64,000 nucleotides of DNA from Mytilus californianus (taxonomy: Eukaryota > Mollusca > Bivalvia > Mytilida > Mytilidae). Position numbers and translations under genes: made by a program. The stretch is taken from assembly GCF_021869535.1 (NCBI RefSeq), contig NW_026262668.1, positions 10,834,348 through 10,898,347 of the forward strand. Direction: 5' to 3'. This document shows, piece after piece, positions 1 to 11,688 of the stretch. The number at the start of each line of letters is the position of its first letter. Positions within the stretch are counted from its first letter, which is position 1. A model generated the notes under the pieces. The model saw only the letters and a list, made by a program, of their open reading frames with translations. It was not told where the DNA came from and ran no database searches.

Positions 1-782
1 AAACTTTTGTTACAGGGTACATAACTCAGATAGTTCATTTCTTTTAGAGGAATGAACATCAAATTTACATTTTATGTTATGTAACAGGAAAACGAGTATG
101 TTGAAACAAAATTTTATCAATTTTTTCATTTTCGGAAAGTACATCTTTTGAAGTTTTTATTTTAAATTCTTTCTTTATGTCACACAAAATCGCTCTTTCC
201 GTGTATAATCCACACACAATCATACAATTTTGCACAAAATTTTGCTTAAAAAAAATTGACCCAAACTGCTTTTAAAGCACGATATAAACCACATTTTCGT
301 ATGAAACGATCCTAAAGTTTTTAATTTTTAGAATCCCTTCTAACTTAACTAAAAAACAAAGAGAAAAAAAAGGGGAAATTTTTATTTCTTATATATTAAA
401 AAAAAATGGTAGTTAAAGGATCGTAACACATCCATAGAGTATTTCACACTCCAGATTTAAAAAAAAATGAAAATAGTTTTTCGTAAAATTTGGGTGACCA
501 TATATCTGTTGTGGTAGTTCCAATTCCTTTTAGCATCAAAACTTTATTAAAAATACGCCAAGGATTGAGTATTCAAAAAACTAGTGTGAACACTTATCTG
601 TACCTTACCCAACTCACGAAAATTGTCGGTGCTTCTTGTCTTTTATGGTTGTTGTCCTTTTAATGATAGAAGATATTTTGTTGTTTCTGTTAAAATAAAA
701 TATCATAAAAGATACTACATTCACAACTTTTATAAAAGTGCTAAATTGATTTTTTTTTAATGATTTATTCTTATTTTGTTAG
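1..782. other. Intron sequence upstream of exon A
   Basis: AT-rich DNA with no open frame or repeat that I can name. It must contain the 3' part of the intron preceding exon A; a further exon inside it is not evident. Confidence 0.6.
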
Positions 783-963
783 GTGGTGTACCATGGGAAA
801 GTGATGACGTTATTAAACTTGCCAAAGAAGCTTCCGAATCTCCTTATATAGACTTCCAAGGATTGTATTTGTTCAATGGTAGAACGTATGAAGCAAAAGG
901 CACGAGGGGAATCGAAAACGCAAATAAAGAAGGAACTGATCTACTGCAAACTCTGCATAAAAG
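783..963 (+). CDS. Exon A of the D-serine dehydratase-like gene
   Basis: Acceptor TTAG precedes 783 and donor AAG|GTATAA follows 963. The exon enters with two bases of a split codon and leaves with AG of another. It encodes barrel residues from [16 protein letters not shown] through LLQTLHK. The upstream 782 bases are intron, so this is not the gene's first exon. Confidence 0.82.
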
Positions 964-3900
964 GTATAATATTAAAATTCGTCATCTTTTTTCCCCATTA
1001 AAATAAGACGATGTGATGTATACTATCAACGCATTTAGTAACAACAAATGGTCGGATAAAGGTTATGTATGTGAAATGTTCAAATAGTTTCCCTTTAATA
1101 TGTGAACTTTATTATTCTTTTCATTTACATAATAATTTGTTCATCTCCTGGGTTTACATCAATGATGGCAAGGGATAGAATGCTTACAACATGACGATGT
1201 TTGTAATAATTTGTTCATCTCCTGGGTTCACATCAATGATGTCAAGGGATAAAATGCTTACAACATGACGATGTTTGTAATAATTTGCACTTGTAATTAT
1301 TTGCTTTTACAATTTTGTAATGGTTGTAGGTTTACTGACAACAATATAGACTGCCGAACATTAGCCATTGGTAATACACCAAGTTGTTCACGTCCACATG
1401 AAAGTATGAATGTTCTGACTGAATTCCATCCGGGAAATTATATATTCTATGGTTCGTTTTAGTTTTAAATATTTAATGTTTTTTTTTTATGTTTTAGTTT
1501 TGTTTTTATTAATTCCCTTTTTTCAGTGAACATATAGCCACATATACCTATTTTATAGCAACAACCACAAACTTTATTAAAAGATAAATTAGCAAGCATT
1601 GTTAACCAGTATTATCACCCAATATAAAAGTTTCAATATATTCAAAGAGCTGCTAAAGACATTTGCTAAAAGATCGTTTAGCATTCATTTATATTTGCTA
1701 TATTCATGTTATTGTTATATTATTACATATAATAGAAGACATCAGGGATTCAATAATTTTTATTGGTCAGGCATCCTAAAATTATGTTTTATTTCCGTAT
1801 AAAATGCAATCCATATGACTTCACGTGCTCTCCGTGACGACGTTAAATTAATGAATATAAAAAACTGTCAAAAGGCTTAATTTATCTCGTCATTTCATGG
1901 TTGTAAACCATAAAAATGTAGTTATCAGAATTGAATGTTCTTTGTTTTATATAGGTCTGTAAAAGCATTCAACGTGCAAATATTTCTCTTATGAAGCGCG
2001 GAAGCGCTACATACGAAATATGCTGCAGTCAACGCATTTACATTTCCCAATAAAATTACAAAAAGAAGCATTCAATTCTTAGTTAACTAAAGTTACAGTC
2101 AGAACATATGTTTGCCATTGTCAATTGCTGTTGTTAATCACTCTATTCATTAGAACAGAAGTCCAAAATAAAATTGAGAATGGAAATGGGGAATATGTCA
2201 TAGAGACAAAATCCCGGCCAAAGAGCAGATAACAGCCGAAGTCCACCAATGGGTCTTCAACGCAGCTAGAAAATGCCGCACCCGGGGGTGGTCCTCGGCT
2301 GGCCCCTAAATAAGTTTGGTTTGTTTTATTCTTCGTTTACGTTAATTTATTTATGATTTATATCCTTTATCTTATGTCAAACTCACAGTGTGACTGGCGT
2401 ACATATACTCAAACTCACAGTGAGACTGGCGTACATATACTCAAACTAACAGTGTGACTGGCGTACATATACCAAACTAACAGTGTGACTGGCGTACATA
2501 TACCCAAAATGACAATGTGGCTGGTGTACATATACCCAAACTAACAGTGTGACTGGCGTACATATACCCAAAATGACAGTTTGGCTGGCGTACATATACC
2601 CAAACTAACAGTGTGACTGGCGTACATATACCCAAACTAACAGTGTGACTGGCAAAATGACAGTGTGGCTGGCGTACATATACCCAAACTAACAGTGTGG
2701 CTGACGTACATATAACCAGACTAACAGTGTGACTGGCGTACATATACCCAAACTAACAGTGTGACTGGTGTACATATACCCAAACTAACAGTGTGACTGA
2801 CTGGCGTACATATACCCAAACTTACAGTATGACTGGTGTACATATACCCAAACTAACAGTGTGACTGACGTACATATACCCAAACTAACAGTGTGACTGG
2901 CGTACATATACCCAAACTAACAGTGTGATCGGCGTACATATACCCAAAAACTAACAGTGTGACTGGCGTACATATACCCAAACTAACAGTGTGACTGGCG
3001 TACATATACCCAAACTAACAGTGTGACTGGCGTACATATACCCAAAATGACACTGTGACTGACGTACATATACCCAAACTAACAGTGTGACTGGTGTACA
3101 TATACCCACGCTAACAGTGTGACTGGCGTACATATACCCAAAATGACAGTGTGGCTGGCGTACATATACCCAAATAACAGTGTGGCTGGCGTACATATAC
3201 CCAAACTAACAGTGTGACTGGCGTACATATACCCAAACTAACAGTGTGACTGGCGTACATGTACTCAAACTAGCGTACATATACCCAAACTAACAGTGTG
3301 ACTGGCGTACATATACCCAAACTAACAGTGTTACTGGCGTACATATACCCAAACTAACAGTGTGACTGGCGTACATGTACCCAAACTTACAGTATGACTG
3401 GTGTACATATAAGGAAATCTTTGCGAACATGTTATTCATAAATTAATTGTTTTAGATATGCAACAAGCCACCATTGGTAGTTGTAGCAGAGATGAGATAG
3501 CTTGTCGTTTGACCACACGAATTATTGGACATAAACCAAGCCATAATGTCTTCTTGATAGATTGTGGATTCTTGGCTCTTAGTTATGACGGAATGGCGGA
3601 ACATCCAGATGAATTTTCGACTTTTCTGGACCATCCTGATTTAAAGTAAGTACATTGTCTGTGTGTTACTACAGGTGCACTGTCATATTGAGTAGTTGTC
3701 TGTGTTACTACAGGTGAACTGTCATCTTGAGTAGTTGTCTGTTTTACTACAGGTGCACTGTCATATGGAGTAAGTGTCTGTGTTACTATAGGTGCACTGT
3801 CATCTTGAGTAGTTATCTGTGTTACTACAGGTGCACTGTAATATTGAGTAGTATCTAGGTGGGGATTATATTTATAACGCAAAAAGTATAAGAATTGACC

Positions 3901-6001
3901 TAAAAAGTCTTTGAAGGCATTTTCTATTTTGCTTTTAATGACCTATTGATAATTGTTGCAACTTTTCTGTTCTTGTGAAATACTAGAGTCTTGTAATCTT
4001 TGGTGGGGATCATTATGTATTTGCTTAACCCAATGTTTAGTTTAAAACACGAATAAAATCTTTAAGCTAATTTCTTTACTCCACTGAAATTCTGCAGACA
4101 TAGAAATTATGAAAAGGTCACTTGTTTGGTCCCTTGAATTCGAAAATCCAAAAGTATCATATCAAATAGCATCCTTCAGTCTTTTCTACTTCTTCATTGT
4201 ATTCTAGGGTTTTGTGTCCTATAGAAATTATCGACATTATACATTACAATGATGGTTGTAAATCCATGGTTTAAGCTGAATTTAAACTGTCGTATAGAGA
4301 ATTCAAAATGACTTCTCAATCTTTTATACTTATTCATTAAGAACTCAAATCTTGAAAAACAGATTTTTAAAAATATTTCAGAGTAATTGGATTTTCCCAA
4401 GAAATTGGCAAAGTAACTACAAAATCCGGCGATAAACTGAATTATGATAAATATCCTATTGGATCACAGTTATTTATCTTTCCATGGCATGTAAGTTACG
4501 ACATAGTTATAATGGACTCTTAAATCACAAATCTGAATAACCGACATACTCAAAAACAGTTATTGAGTATTCTCGAAAAGCTATCTGTGTTTGTAACCGC
4601 TGACATAGCAGCTAACAAAGTTTTCGTTGTTTGACGTGACTACTTTACTAAAATATTCAAAAACACATATCACAAATTACAGTGCGTTTTTTACAAATAC
4701 TTAAAAAATCTACCGAAAAAAATAACATATGAACATGTTTCAACAACCACTGAACAGAAAGGCTGTCACTGAACAACACAAAATTCTAACTATGCACAAT
4801 CTGAATAAAATTCAGATCTATTACAACTAGCGTGCTCGTATTATATATCTATCCTCATATGAGGATAACGAAATCAGAAATCTATATTTCAATTAGATTG
4901 CAATATCCAATGGCTTCCCAAATTATACAAGAAACCTTACAAATTTCGATTCTTATCTGTGTCCGTTAAATTTTCTACTTCTAGGTCTACTGACTAGTGC
5001 TCTAACAAAGTTAAGGAAATGTGACAAAGCTTTGGTTAGAAGCGGTATTAACCGTTTCTAGGGTGTACAAAACCCCATTTAAGTCAGATAGCTCTTAAAC
5101 TATTTTCGGTTTTTTAACATCATTGGCTTCAAATATTCGTCGTTGAGCATTCCTGATAAAGTTAAATCCAGGAAAGCATGAAATTTATAAAGTATTGTAT
5201 TTTTTTTAATCTTTGATAAGAAATGTTGCATTGATGGTCAGTTGAAGGTTTAGATTTATCTGCTCTGTATGCTTCATCACCAAATAATATGTTTTACTAT
5301 TTCATAAAATGGTCTTTCGATAATTGTGATGTGTAACTATATCTGCTCTAGTTGTTACAAAAACAAAATCTGACATGGAAAAAGAACTGTCATATGTTAA
5401 AGAGAGACAAGATACCAAGGGGGCAATCAAGAATCATAATTCCAATAAAACAGACAACACCATGTACATGAACAAAAAATGAAAAAGGACGAAAAAACAA
5501 GGAACAATGAAAAACATTGCATAGAAAAAGTAAAGATTGAGCAACACGAACCCCCCGAAAATCGGGGGTGAATTCATGTGCTCTGGATTGGTAAGCAGTT
5601 CTTGCTCCACATGTAGCACCCGTCGTGTTATTCGTGCAAATCCAAATCCGAAGATGAGTCGTATTAGGTGATGTCACAATTTTTTGTATGTACAACCCCT
5701 TTTAAAGCATGTGATTAGTATGTCTGCATATTTTATTTACGAACATTTTGTTGACGTCATATATGCCACAGAATGGCAGTATACTTTATTTTATATACAT
5801 TTTGTTGTAATTCTGTGTCAATGCGTGTCAGCATAATTTATTTTACGTACATTCTATTGTAGTCATGCCCCACACGTCAGCATATTTTATTTTATGTGTA
5901 TTATATTGTAGTCATGTGCCACAGCATGTCAACACACTGGTTTCTATGTGCATTCTGGGAACAAGATTACTGACATGTGGACACCAGCTAAAGGATGGTG
6001 A
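783..6001 (+). CDS. D-serine dehydratase / D-threonine aldolase-like PLP enzyme, 3' five exons (5' partial)
   Basis: Five exons (783-963, 1330-1451, 3456-3645, 4382-4490, 5912-6001) join with matching phases and GT-AG borders to give about 229 residues ending at TGA 5999-6001. The family has an alanine-racemase-like TIM barrel that binds PLP, followed by a C-terminal beta domain holding a metal ion; members dehydrate D-serine or cleave D-3-hydroxyamino acids. Visible marks are the barrel segment with 'FQGLYLFNG', the '[13 protein letters not shown]' strand, 'ELxPGNYIFYD' style residues (here [10 protein letters not shown]), and 'FPWH' + 'SCATA', which gives the H-x-C pair that in chicken D-serine dehydratase binds zinc. 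The end 'MWTPAKGW' fits the family C-terminus. Family members are about 370-400 residues, so the first 150 or so, including the PLP lysine, lie left of the window. D-serine versus D-threonine or D-hydroxyaspartate specificity cannot be read from these exons. Confidence 0.85.
1131..1278. repeat. 74-bp tandem duplication in intron
   Basis: Two consecutive 74-bp copies start at 1131 and 1205, each running from 'aataatttgttcatctcctg' to 'gacgatgtttgt'. They differ at about four positions and end just before exon B. Confidence 0.85.
1330..1451 (+). CDS. Exon B of the D-serine dehydratase-like gene
   Basis: Acceptor TGTAG ends at 1329; the first G completes an Arg codon begun in exon A. It encodes [20 protein letters not shown], then [15 protein letters not shown], the end of the barrel. 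The donor is TATG|GTTCGT, a weak but acceptable GT site, and the leftover G completes an Asp codon with exon C. Confidence 0.82.
1452..2160. other. Intron DNA, no recognised content
   Basis: This is the first 700 bases of the 2-kb intron between exons B and C. I see only AT-rich sequence with short stop-bounded frames. Confidence 0.5.
2165..2330. repeat. Dispersed repeat D, short copy
   Basis: The stretch from 'ttgagaatggaaatgggga' to 'cggctggcccctaaataag' matches 35700-35840 in the same orientation and 13800-13945 inverted. It is a typical interspersed repeat, coding for nothing visible. Confidence 0.75.
2378..3411. repeat. 32-bp minisatellite, about 32 units
   Basis: A head-to-tail array has consensus 'cccaaactaacagtgtgac' followed by 'tggcgtacatata' (32 bp). 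Variants include cAAAATGACAGTGTGGCTGG types, a few short units and one truncated unit near 2650. It fills half of the B-C intron and stops about 45 bases before exon C. Long minus-strand frames across it are periodicity artefacts. Confidence 0.95.
3456..3645 (+). CDS. Exon C of the D-serine dehydratase-like gene
   Basis: Acceptor TTTTAG ends at 3455. The exon encodes MQQATIGSC, then [26 protein letters not shown] and [11 protein letters not shown], which is the linker into the C-terminal D-serine-dehydratase-like domain. Donor AA|GTAAGTAC is strong and is followed at once by the 39-bp tandem array. Confidence 0.85.
3657..3855. repeat. 39-bp tandem array, about five units
   Basis: Units read 'gtctgtgttactacaggtgc' then 'actgtcatattgagtagtt', with point differences. 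The array begins a dozen bases after the exon C donor, so two unrelated minisatellites flank one 190-bp exon. Confidence 0.9.
3870..4380. other. Intron DNA, no recognised content
   Basis: AT-rich remainder of the exon C-D intron; no repeat or coding signal seen. Confidence 0.5.
4382..4490 (+). CDS. Exon D of the D-serine dehydratase-like gene
   Basis: Acceptor ATTTCAG ends at 4381; the first A completes a Lys codon. It encodes [11 protein letters not shown] and [14 protein letters not shown]. The terminal His is the first residue of the H-x-C metal pair, whose Cys is in exon E. Donor CAT|GTAAGT is in phase 0. Confidence 0.85.
5390..5695 (-). mobile_element. Retroelement 3' tail remnant (family A)
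   Basis: The segment matches the tail parts of the copies at 19090 and 28445: 'gagacaagatacc', 'acagacaacaccatg', 'gagcaacacgaacc', 'cgggggtgaa', 'cacccgtcgtgtt'. Only the part downstream of the coding remnant is present. It lies in the last intron of the D-serine dehydratase-like gene, antisense to it. Confidence 0.65.
5912..6001 (+). CDS. Terminal exon E of the D-serine dehydratase-like gene
   Basis: Acceptor ATTGTAG ends at 5911. It encodes [17 protein letters not shown], then [11 protein letters not shown] and a stop at 5999-6001. The Cys at the second position completes the H-x-C metal site. A longer open frame that overlaps here in another register does not match the family and is a shadow. 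Confidence 0.85.
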   Translation, partial: SCATACQHTGFYVHSGNKITDMWTPAKGW

Positions 6002-6154
6002 CTTCGATGAAATTGGGCGTTACCATTCAAGAAACTTTGCATATACAGTTCATTATTCAATAAGTACTTAAATTCTAGCAAATACATGTATGAGGAAAAA
6101 TAAGAAACCCATTTCAAAAAGAACTTATCGAACTAAGACCATGGCAAAGTAACA

Positions 6155-6160
6155 AATAAA
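6155..6160 (+). promoter_or_regulatory. Candidate poly(A) signal of the D-serine dehydratase-like gene
   Basis: AATAAA occurs 154 bases after the stop codon, the first canonical hexamer downstream. No transcript evidence is available, and other A/T-rich variants follow near 6220. Confidence 0.4.
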
Positions 6161-6169
6161 TCAAGTTTA

Positions 6170-6880
6170 ATCATTATATATGTTCAAATATTCGTATTAG
6201 GTCACAAAAATAACAAGACACAGAATAATAAATACTATGTGATCTCTACCGCTACTGGTTTTTATATAATGCCGGTAAGTATAACCGAAGGTACCATTGT
6301 TAATTAGCAAGTGATTTGCATTGGCATAGAGCAATTAGTTTATTTGAATTACGTTGTAAATTTTCAAATAATGAAGTAGCATCAAACATCACCAATATTA
6401 GCCATAAATGGTTTTTGATTGTTATGTTTTTGCCATTTGATTTTGACGTAATCGGATATTTCATGTATTATGGTTCTCGAGCGTTCCCGATGAAGGTTAT
6501 TCCCGAAACTCATATCATGCATTCCGAAATATGTAATGTGTAAAAATATTGCTTTAGACGTTTATCAAAGTAATATGCTTATTTATGACAGTTGAACAGT
6601 CCTTGGTCATATTTATCCTAGTATAATATATTCATATCTGTACAAGTGTGGACACGGATGAGTGTGAATAGTATGTTTGCAATGTTTCGCAGTGTTTTCT
6701 GACAAGTAGAGTTCTCTGTTTTTTCCCGTAGGGTTCTGTGTTAAACTGTGTTGCACAGTAACAGCCAACCTGTACCAAACACTAATAAAAGAGCTTGAGA
6801 GCTCTGAGGGAAAAGACGACCGTTGTTTCTATTTTTTGGGGTATTTATATTTAGAGAAAGAAAAATGCAAGTTTAGTTAA
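6170..6880. other. Intergenic DNA, no gene seen
   Basis: Downstream of the first gene. A 75-residue open frame at 6316-6543 shows no domain or splice support, and I leave it unannotated. Confidence 0.5.
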
Positions 6881-6883
6881 GTT

Positions 6884-7830
6884 GAACATTGACTAAATTA
6901 ATGAACCATGAAATGAGGTCAAGGTCTGATGAACCTTACCAGACTCTTTGGTCGGTTTGTTGTCTCTTTGACACATTCCCCATTTCCATTCTCATTTTTA
7001 TTTTTATGTACACCTTACAATCATTCCTTACAACGAATATAATTGACCAATGGCTTACAGTATTTAATAAATGGACAAAACCATGAAAATATACCAGACA
7101 GATATGTCTGCCTAACAATCATTCCATGATATATACCAAATATAGAGGACCTATGACTTATAGTATCATAGATAGAGCCCAAAAAGGAAAAACTTAAAAC
7201 ATTGTCCAATGAATCCAAAAAATAGAACAAGGTCAGATGAAACCAGTCAGACAGACATGTACACCTTACATTCATTTCATACACCACATACAGCTAATAT
7301 TTTGCTTATAGTATCTGAGAAACAGACCAAACCACAAAAACTAAACATTGACAAATGGACCTTGAAGATGAGGTCAAGTTCAGATGAAATGTCAGTCAAA
7401 CCTGTACACCTTTCAGTCATTCCAAACACCAAATATAGTTGACCTATTGCTTATAGTATCTGAGAACAACTAACTTGATCTATAACTTGTTCTGGTGTTA
7501 ACAAAATTCAAACTCGATCTGTAACTTGCCGTTGTAAAACTATATACCAAATACATATACCAAATCAATATTTTAATTGAAAAAAAATGCGGAAAACTGA
7601 TTACTTGTCCGAATTTTCTAAATCCAAGGAACTTATATCTGCACAAAATCATCAGACAAGAACAAAAATAAAATTTGATCTGTAACTGGTCATGATAAAA
7701 CGATACACCAAATATCAAATCAATGTCTTCAATCACGAAGGGAAAAGTGTGGAAAACTGATTTGCCGGACTGAAGGATAGACAGACAGACAGACGGACGG
7801 AGTGCAAACCTGAACTTCGTCGATAGGTGA
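6884..7830. repeat. Degenerate tandem repeat region (family E)
   Basis: Units of very roughly 150 bp carry 'aaggtcagatgaacc', 'gacagacatgtacacctta', 'tcattccatacaccaaata' and 'ttgacctattgcttatagta'. They recur at about 6902, 7218 and 7364 and then as a diverged form to the 'gacagacagacagacgg' run at 7780-7802. A related single copy lies at 41460-41760. A 158-residue minus frame here is a repeat artefact. Confidence 0.7.
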
Positions 7831-8297
7831 CTAAAAATATCTAAGCAGTTGCTTAACCATGAAAATGGCAATAGGTATATGACAGACAGGAAACTTCGTA
7901 ATTTAATATAAGAATATATGGCATTTGCATACAAGTTATGAAGCATTCAGGTCTTCTACTTTCTGAAATATAAAGCTTTATATACAAATAGTTTATGCCG
8001 TCGCTGCCGTTGGATTGTAATCCCTTTGTCTTGCATTCTGCGACTTTCGACACATGCAGTCTTCACAATAGACTTTTGAAACTAAGGACCCGAAGCTGAA
8101 GTTTAACAAAATTTTAGTTGGATTTTATTGGCCTGTGGAGATGATTTTTACAGGCCCGACAGAAGTTTTACAAGCCTGGGCTGGTGGGCCTGTGGTTAAG
8201 CGAAGACTGCACATGAGAGAAAAAAAGGTCAGGGTTTACTAAATATTGATTAATATACTTATGATCTAAGTGAATGATCATTTTATTTCATTGGGGA

Positions 8298-8313
8298 GGG
8301 GGGGGGGGGGGGG
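8298..8313. repeat. Poly-G tract (16 bases)
   Basis: An uninterrupted run of G preceded by GGGGA. Homopolymers of this size are often mis-sized in assemblies. Confidence 0.9.
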
Positions 8314-8929
8314 CTTGGCCTGTAAGGAAAAATTGGAATTTTCTTATTTTTTTTCAAGTTCCACACCTTCAAAGAAAATTGATTCAAGACCCCCTTCCAA
8401 AAGCCATGAATATTTCAACACCTCTTCAGGCTCCCTATAAATTTCTCAATACTTCAATACTGCCTGTTTGTGTATTAACCCCGTTATAGATTCAAGGTTA
8501 TATTAGCTTATTGGCCCCAAGACTCAAAGGGTTGAGGGCCAATACATATGATCATGAATCTATAAAGGGCCGATTCAGAAACAGCCAGTTTATAAACCTT
8601 TTATTATATGATACACATTCTTCGATTAAAACAAAAGCAAGAAATTTACTGTTAAATACATTGTAGGTACAGGAAATCACATTTCAGTCATTTGTACTTG
8701 CCTCTTCTAAGTCACGACGAATTGTTTTGTCAATTATATTGTTGAGATTTATAACTTTCTAGTCCAGGAACTTAATCTATACTAATCCAGTTCTATTTAT
8801 CTAGCAAACATAAAGTACTTGGGACGAATATTCAGACATTATGTTTTTTGTTGTTTTTTTTTTGTCGACGGAATGATAATAAATTGAAAATTCAACTCGG
8901 AAAGGATGTGGAATGTTTCCGCAAATCGT

Positions 8930-9125
8930 AACAATCAAAGCACCAACGGCGCTATAGGCAGTTAATTAATGAAATGCTCCGCTGGGTGCAGCTTGATACG
9001 ACCGCAGAGGTCGAACCCTGAACAGTTGGGGCAAGTATGGACACAACATTCAACCTTGATACAGCACTGAATTTGGATTGTGATTAAATATTTGACACAG
9101 CACAGGTTTCTGACACAGAATGAAT
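8930..9125. repeat. Dispersed mussel-type repeat
   Basis: The segment with 'aatgctccgctgggtgcagc', 'gacctctgcgg' (reverse sense) and 'acacaacattcaaccttga' resembles a repeat I remember as abundant in Mytilus. There is no second copy in this window, so the call rests on memory. Confidence 0.4.
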
Positions 9126-9294
9126 GTGGTCCAAGAACTTTAAAAATTTTAATTCACCTATTCAAACCATATCATTATTATTTGCTTTTATATATAAATC
9201 AGAAATAACCAATATAAAATGGAAAATTTTAAAGAAAAAAAGGAAAAAATAACCCCCCCCCCCCCCAATTTTTTGAACCCCTTATGATTCATCA

Positions 9295-10190
9295 CCCCCA
9301 AACTCAATCCCAGCCTTCCCTTTGTGGTACGGTACCTTGCAGTACAATTTCAGAGAGATCCATACACTTGAACACAAGTTATTGTCTGGAAACTAGAATA
9401 ATGCTTGTTTTTTGGCCCCTTTTTGGCCCCAAATTCCTAAACGTTTAAGGCAATTACCCCCAAACTCAAACCCAGCTATCCCTTAGTGATATGGAACCTT
9501 GGAGTACAATTTCAGAAAGATTCATACACTTACACACAAGTTATTGTTGTGAAACTAGAAAAATGCTTGTTTTTTGCCCCTTTTTGGCCCCTAGTTCCTA
9601 AAATTTTGAGGCAATTACCCCCAAAATCAATCCCAGCCTTTCCTTTGTGGTATGGTACCTTGCAGTACAATTTCAGAGAGTTCCATACAATTGAATACAA
9701 GTTATTGTCTGGAAACTAGAAAAATGCTTATTTTTGGACCCTTTTTGGCCCCAAATTCCTAAACGTTTTGGGCAATTACCCCCAAACTCAATTCCAGCTT
9801 TCCCTTTGTAATATGGAACCTTGTAGTACAATTTCAGAGAGATCCATACAATTGAACACAAGTTATTGTCCTGAAACTAGAAAAATGCTTGTTTTTGCCC
9901 CTTTTTGGCCCTTAATTCCTAAAATTTTGAGGCAATTACCCCCAAAATCAATCCCAGCCTTCCCTTTGTGGTATGGTACCTTGCAGTACAATTTCAGAGA
10001 GATCAATACAATTGAACACAAGTTATTGTCTGGAAACTAGAAAAATGCTTATTTTTGGCCCCTTTTTGGCCCCTTATTCCTAAACGTTTCGTGCAATTAC
10101 CCCCAAACTCAATTCCAGCTTTCCCTTTGTGATATGAAACCTTGTTCAATTTCAGAAAGATCCATACACTTACACACAAGTTATTGTCAT
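9295..10190. repeat. Satellite-like array, six 160-bp units in A/B alternation
   Basis: Unit starts fall near 9300, 9463, 9623, 9785, 9945 and 10105, a period of 160-163 bp. Each unit has 'ccttccctttgtggtatgg', 'cagtacaatttcagagagat', 'agttattgtctggaaactag', 'ttggcccc' and 'aggcaattaccccc'. Units 1, 3 and 5 share 'gtggtatggtacc'; units 2, 4 and 6 share a 'gatatggaacc' type. The array therefore looks like a dimer of about 322 bp repeated three times. Confidence 0.88.
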
Positions 10191-10487
10191 GAAATTTATA
10201 GCTTACTATGCAGTATAGGTTTTGCTAATTGTTGCGGACTGCATGGAGGAATATTCTAAATTTCTTATCAGAATAATAATTTCAATAATGGTGTCCAACA
10301 GTGGTGTACTATAGTGGTGTACTAGAGTATGAATATGCCATATTAGCGGTTTTGGATGGATCAGCTGGTGCCACTATCCACAATTATCAAATCATACCTG
10401 AAACTATCTGAAGTGGTGTAATTTTCTTGTATATTATATTACAATAAATGCTGATGTTGTTATAATGGCCTAGCAACGATGCAACAT

Positions 10488-10600
10488 ATATTTTTGAAGG
10501 CTGTACGGTTGCCTATAATTGCTTACATCCACTTCATTTGAATTTTGATGGATAGTTGTCTCATTGGCAATCATACCACATCTTCTTATTTTTATGATAA
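10488..10600 (-). repeat. Dispersed repeat C fragment
   Basis: Read on the minus strand it gives 'aataagaagatgtggtatga', 'ttgccaatgagacaacta' and 'taggcaaccgtacagcc', the head of the repeat seen at 34190 and 50640. Confidence 0.75.
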
Positions 10601-10719
10601 TTGTACATGTCTAATCTATAATGAGCTGTTAACACAGAGGCATGTTTTGCCTATTTGTTTTTTTTTGATAATGCAAATGTTACAATCAAAATAGAAATAC
10701 TTAAACATGTAAGTGATAT

Positions 10720-11545
10720 TCAAAGACAATAAACCATGACTGATGGTACAGGGCTGATCAATCTCCATGGAAATGAGATGTGCCAATGCTTATACAACTG
10801 CTTACCAAATACCATTAACTTTTCAAAAGTCTTTCCCTTTAAACAAACCTTAACACAAATTCAGTTTCTAAGTCAATGAACCATAATCATGATAATGAGG
10901 GGGTGGGGTTATATAATATCCATGAAAATGAAACTTTTAAATACCAATACCTTTGCATACCAAATAGCTTCAACTTAAGATTACTGGAAATTAATGACAT
11001 CATAATAATCACAAACTAATTCATGTAAACTAAGTAAAGTTTCAAAGTCAATAGATCATGCATATGACTGAGGGGTAAGGACCAAATATCCTCTATGGAA
11101 ATGAGACGTATTAATGCTTCTACACCTGGATGCCAATTATCATTGACCTACCACTATTGGTTTCCCTAATACTAACCTAATCAAAGGCTAATAAATGAAA
11201 TTTCAAAGTAACATAAGTTTCCAAGTAAAAAGAGCATGATTGAGGGGGCGGGGCCAAATAATCTCAATGGAAATTAAAAATGACAAAGTTTATACAACTG
11301 CAAACCAAATATCATTGACCTACCACTAGTGGTTCCCCCTAAACTGACCTAATCACAAACTTATACATATAAGTAAAACAATGCAAAGTTTCAAAGTCAA
11401 TTGACCATGACTAAGGGGGTGGGGCCAAATATTCTCCATGGTAATGAGACGTGCCTATGCTAACACAACTGCTTACCAAATATCATTGACCTACCATAAA
11501 CTAGACCTTATCACAAAATCACAAACTAATACATTGTTGATGACG
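10720..11545. repeat. Degenerate 172-bp tandem array, five units
   Basis: Landmarks 'catggaaatgagacgtg', 'acaactgcttaccaaata', 'tcattgacctaccacta' and 'gactgagggggtggggcca' recur near 10766, 10921, 11093, 11265 and 11438, about 172 bp apart (one interval is 155). Divergence between units is high, so the array is old. Confidence 0.8.
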
Positions 11546-11688
11546 CCAAAACAGCATGCCTTTATAGATACATATATATATCTCTTTTTGGCTCTGTCAA
11601 GGCAAGACAAAAATTGCAACAAATTAAATACAAATATTTTGTCCATCTTTTTTTAATATTTTTATATTCTTCATTTCTTAGATATATC

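Noticed and set aside
2477..3196. Minus-strand frames of 81-88 residues with a [20 protein letters not shown] repeat
   Set aside because: They are the 32-bp minisatellite translated; the periodicity explains the open frame and there is no start or splice context.
2378..3411. CRISPR-like regular repeats
   Set aside because: Units are directly tandem without unique spacers, in a eukaryotic intron.
5865..6071. 68-residue plus frame over the last D-serine dehydratase exon
   Set aside because: The exon matches the family in a different register (SCATACQH to PAKGW), fixed by the exon D phase.
7470..7946. 158-residue minus frame
   Set aside because: Lies in degenerate family E repeat DNA with no recognised domain; composition is that of AT-rich noise.
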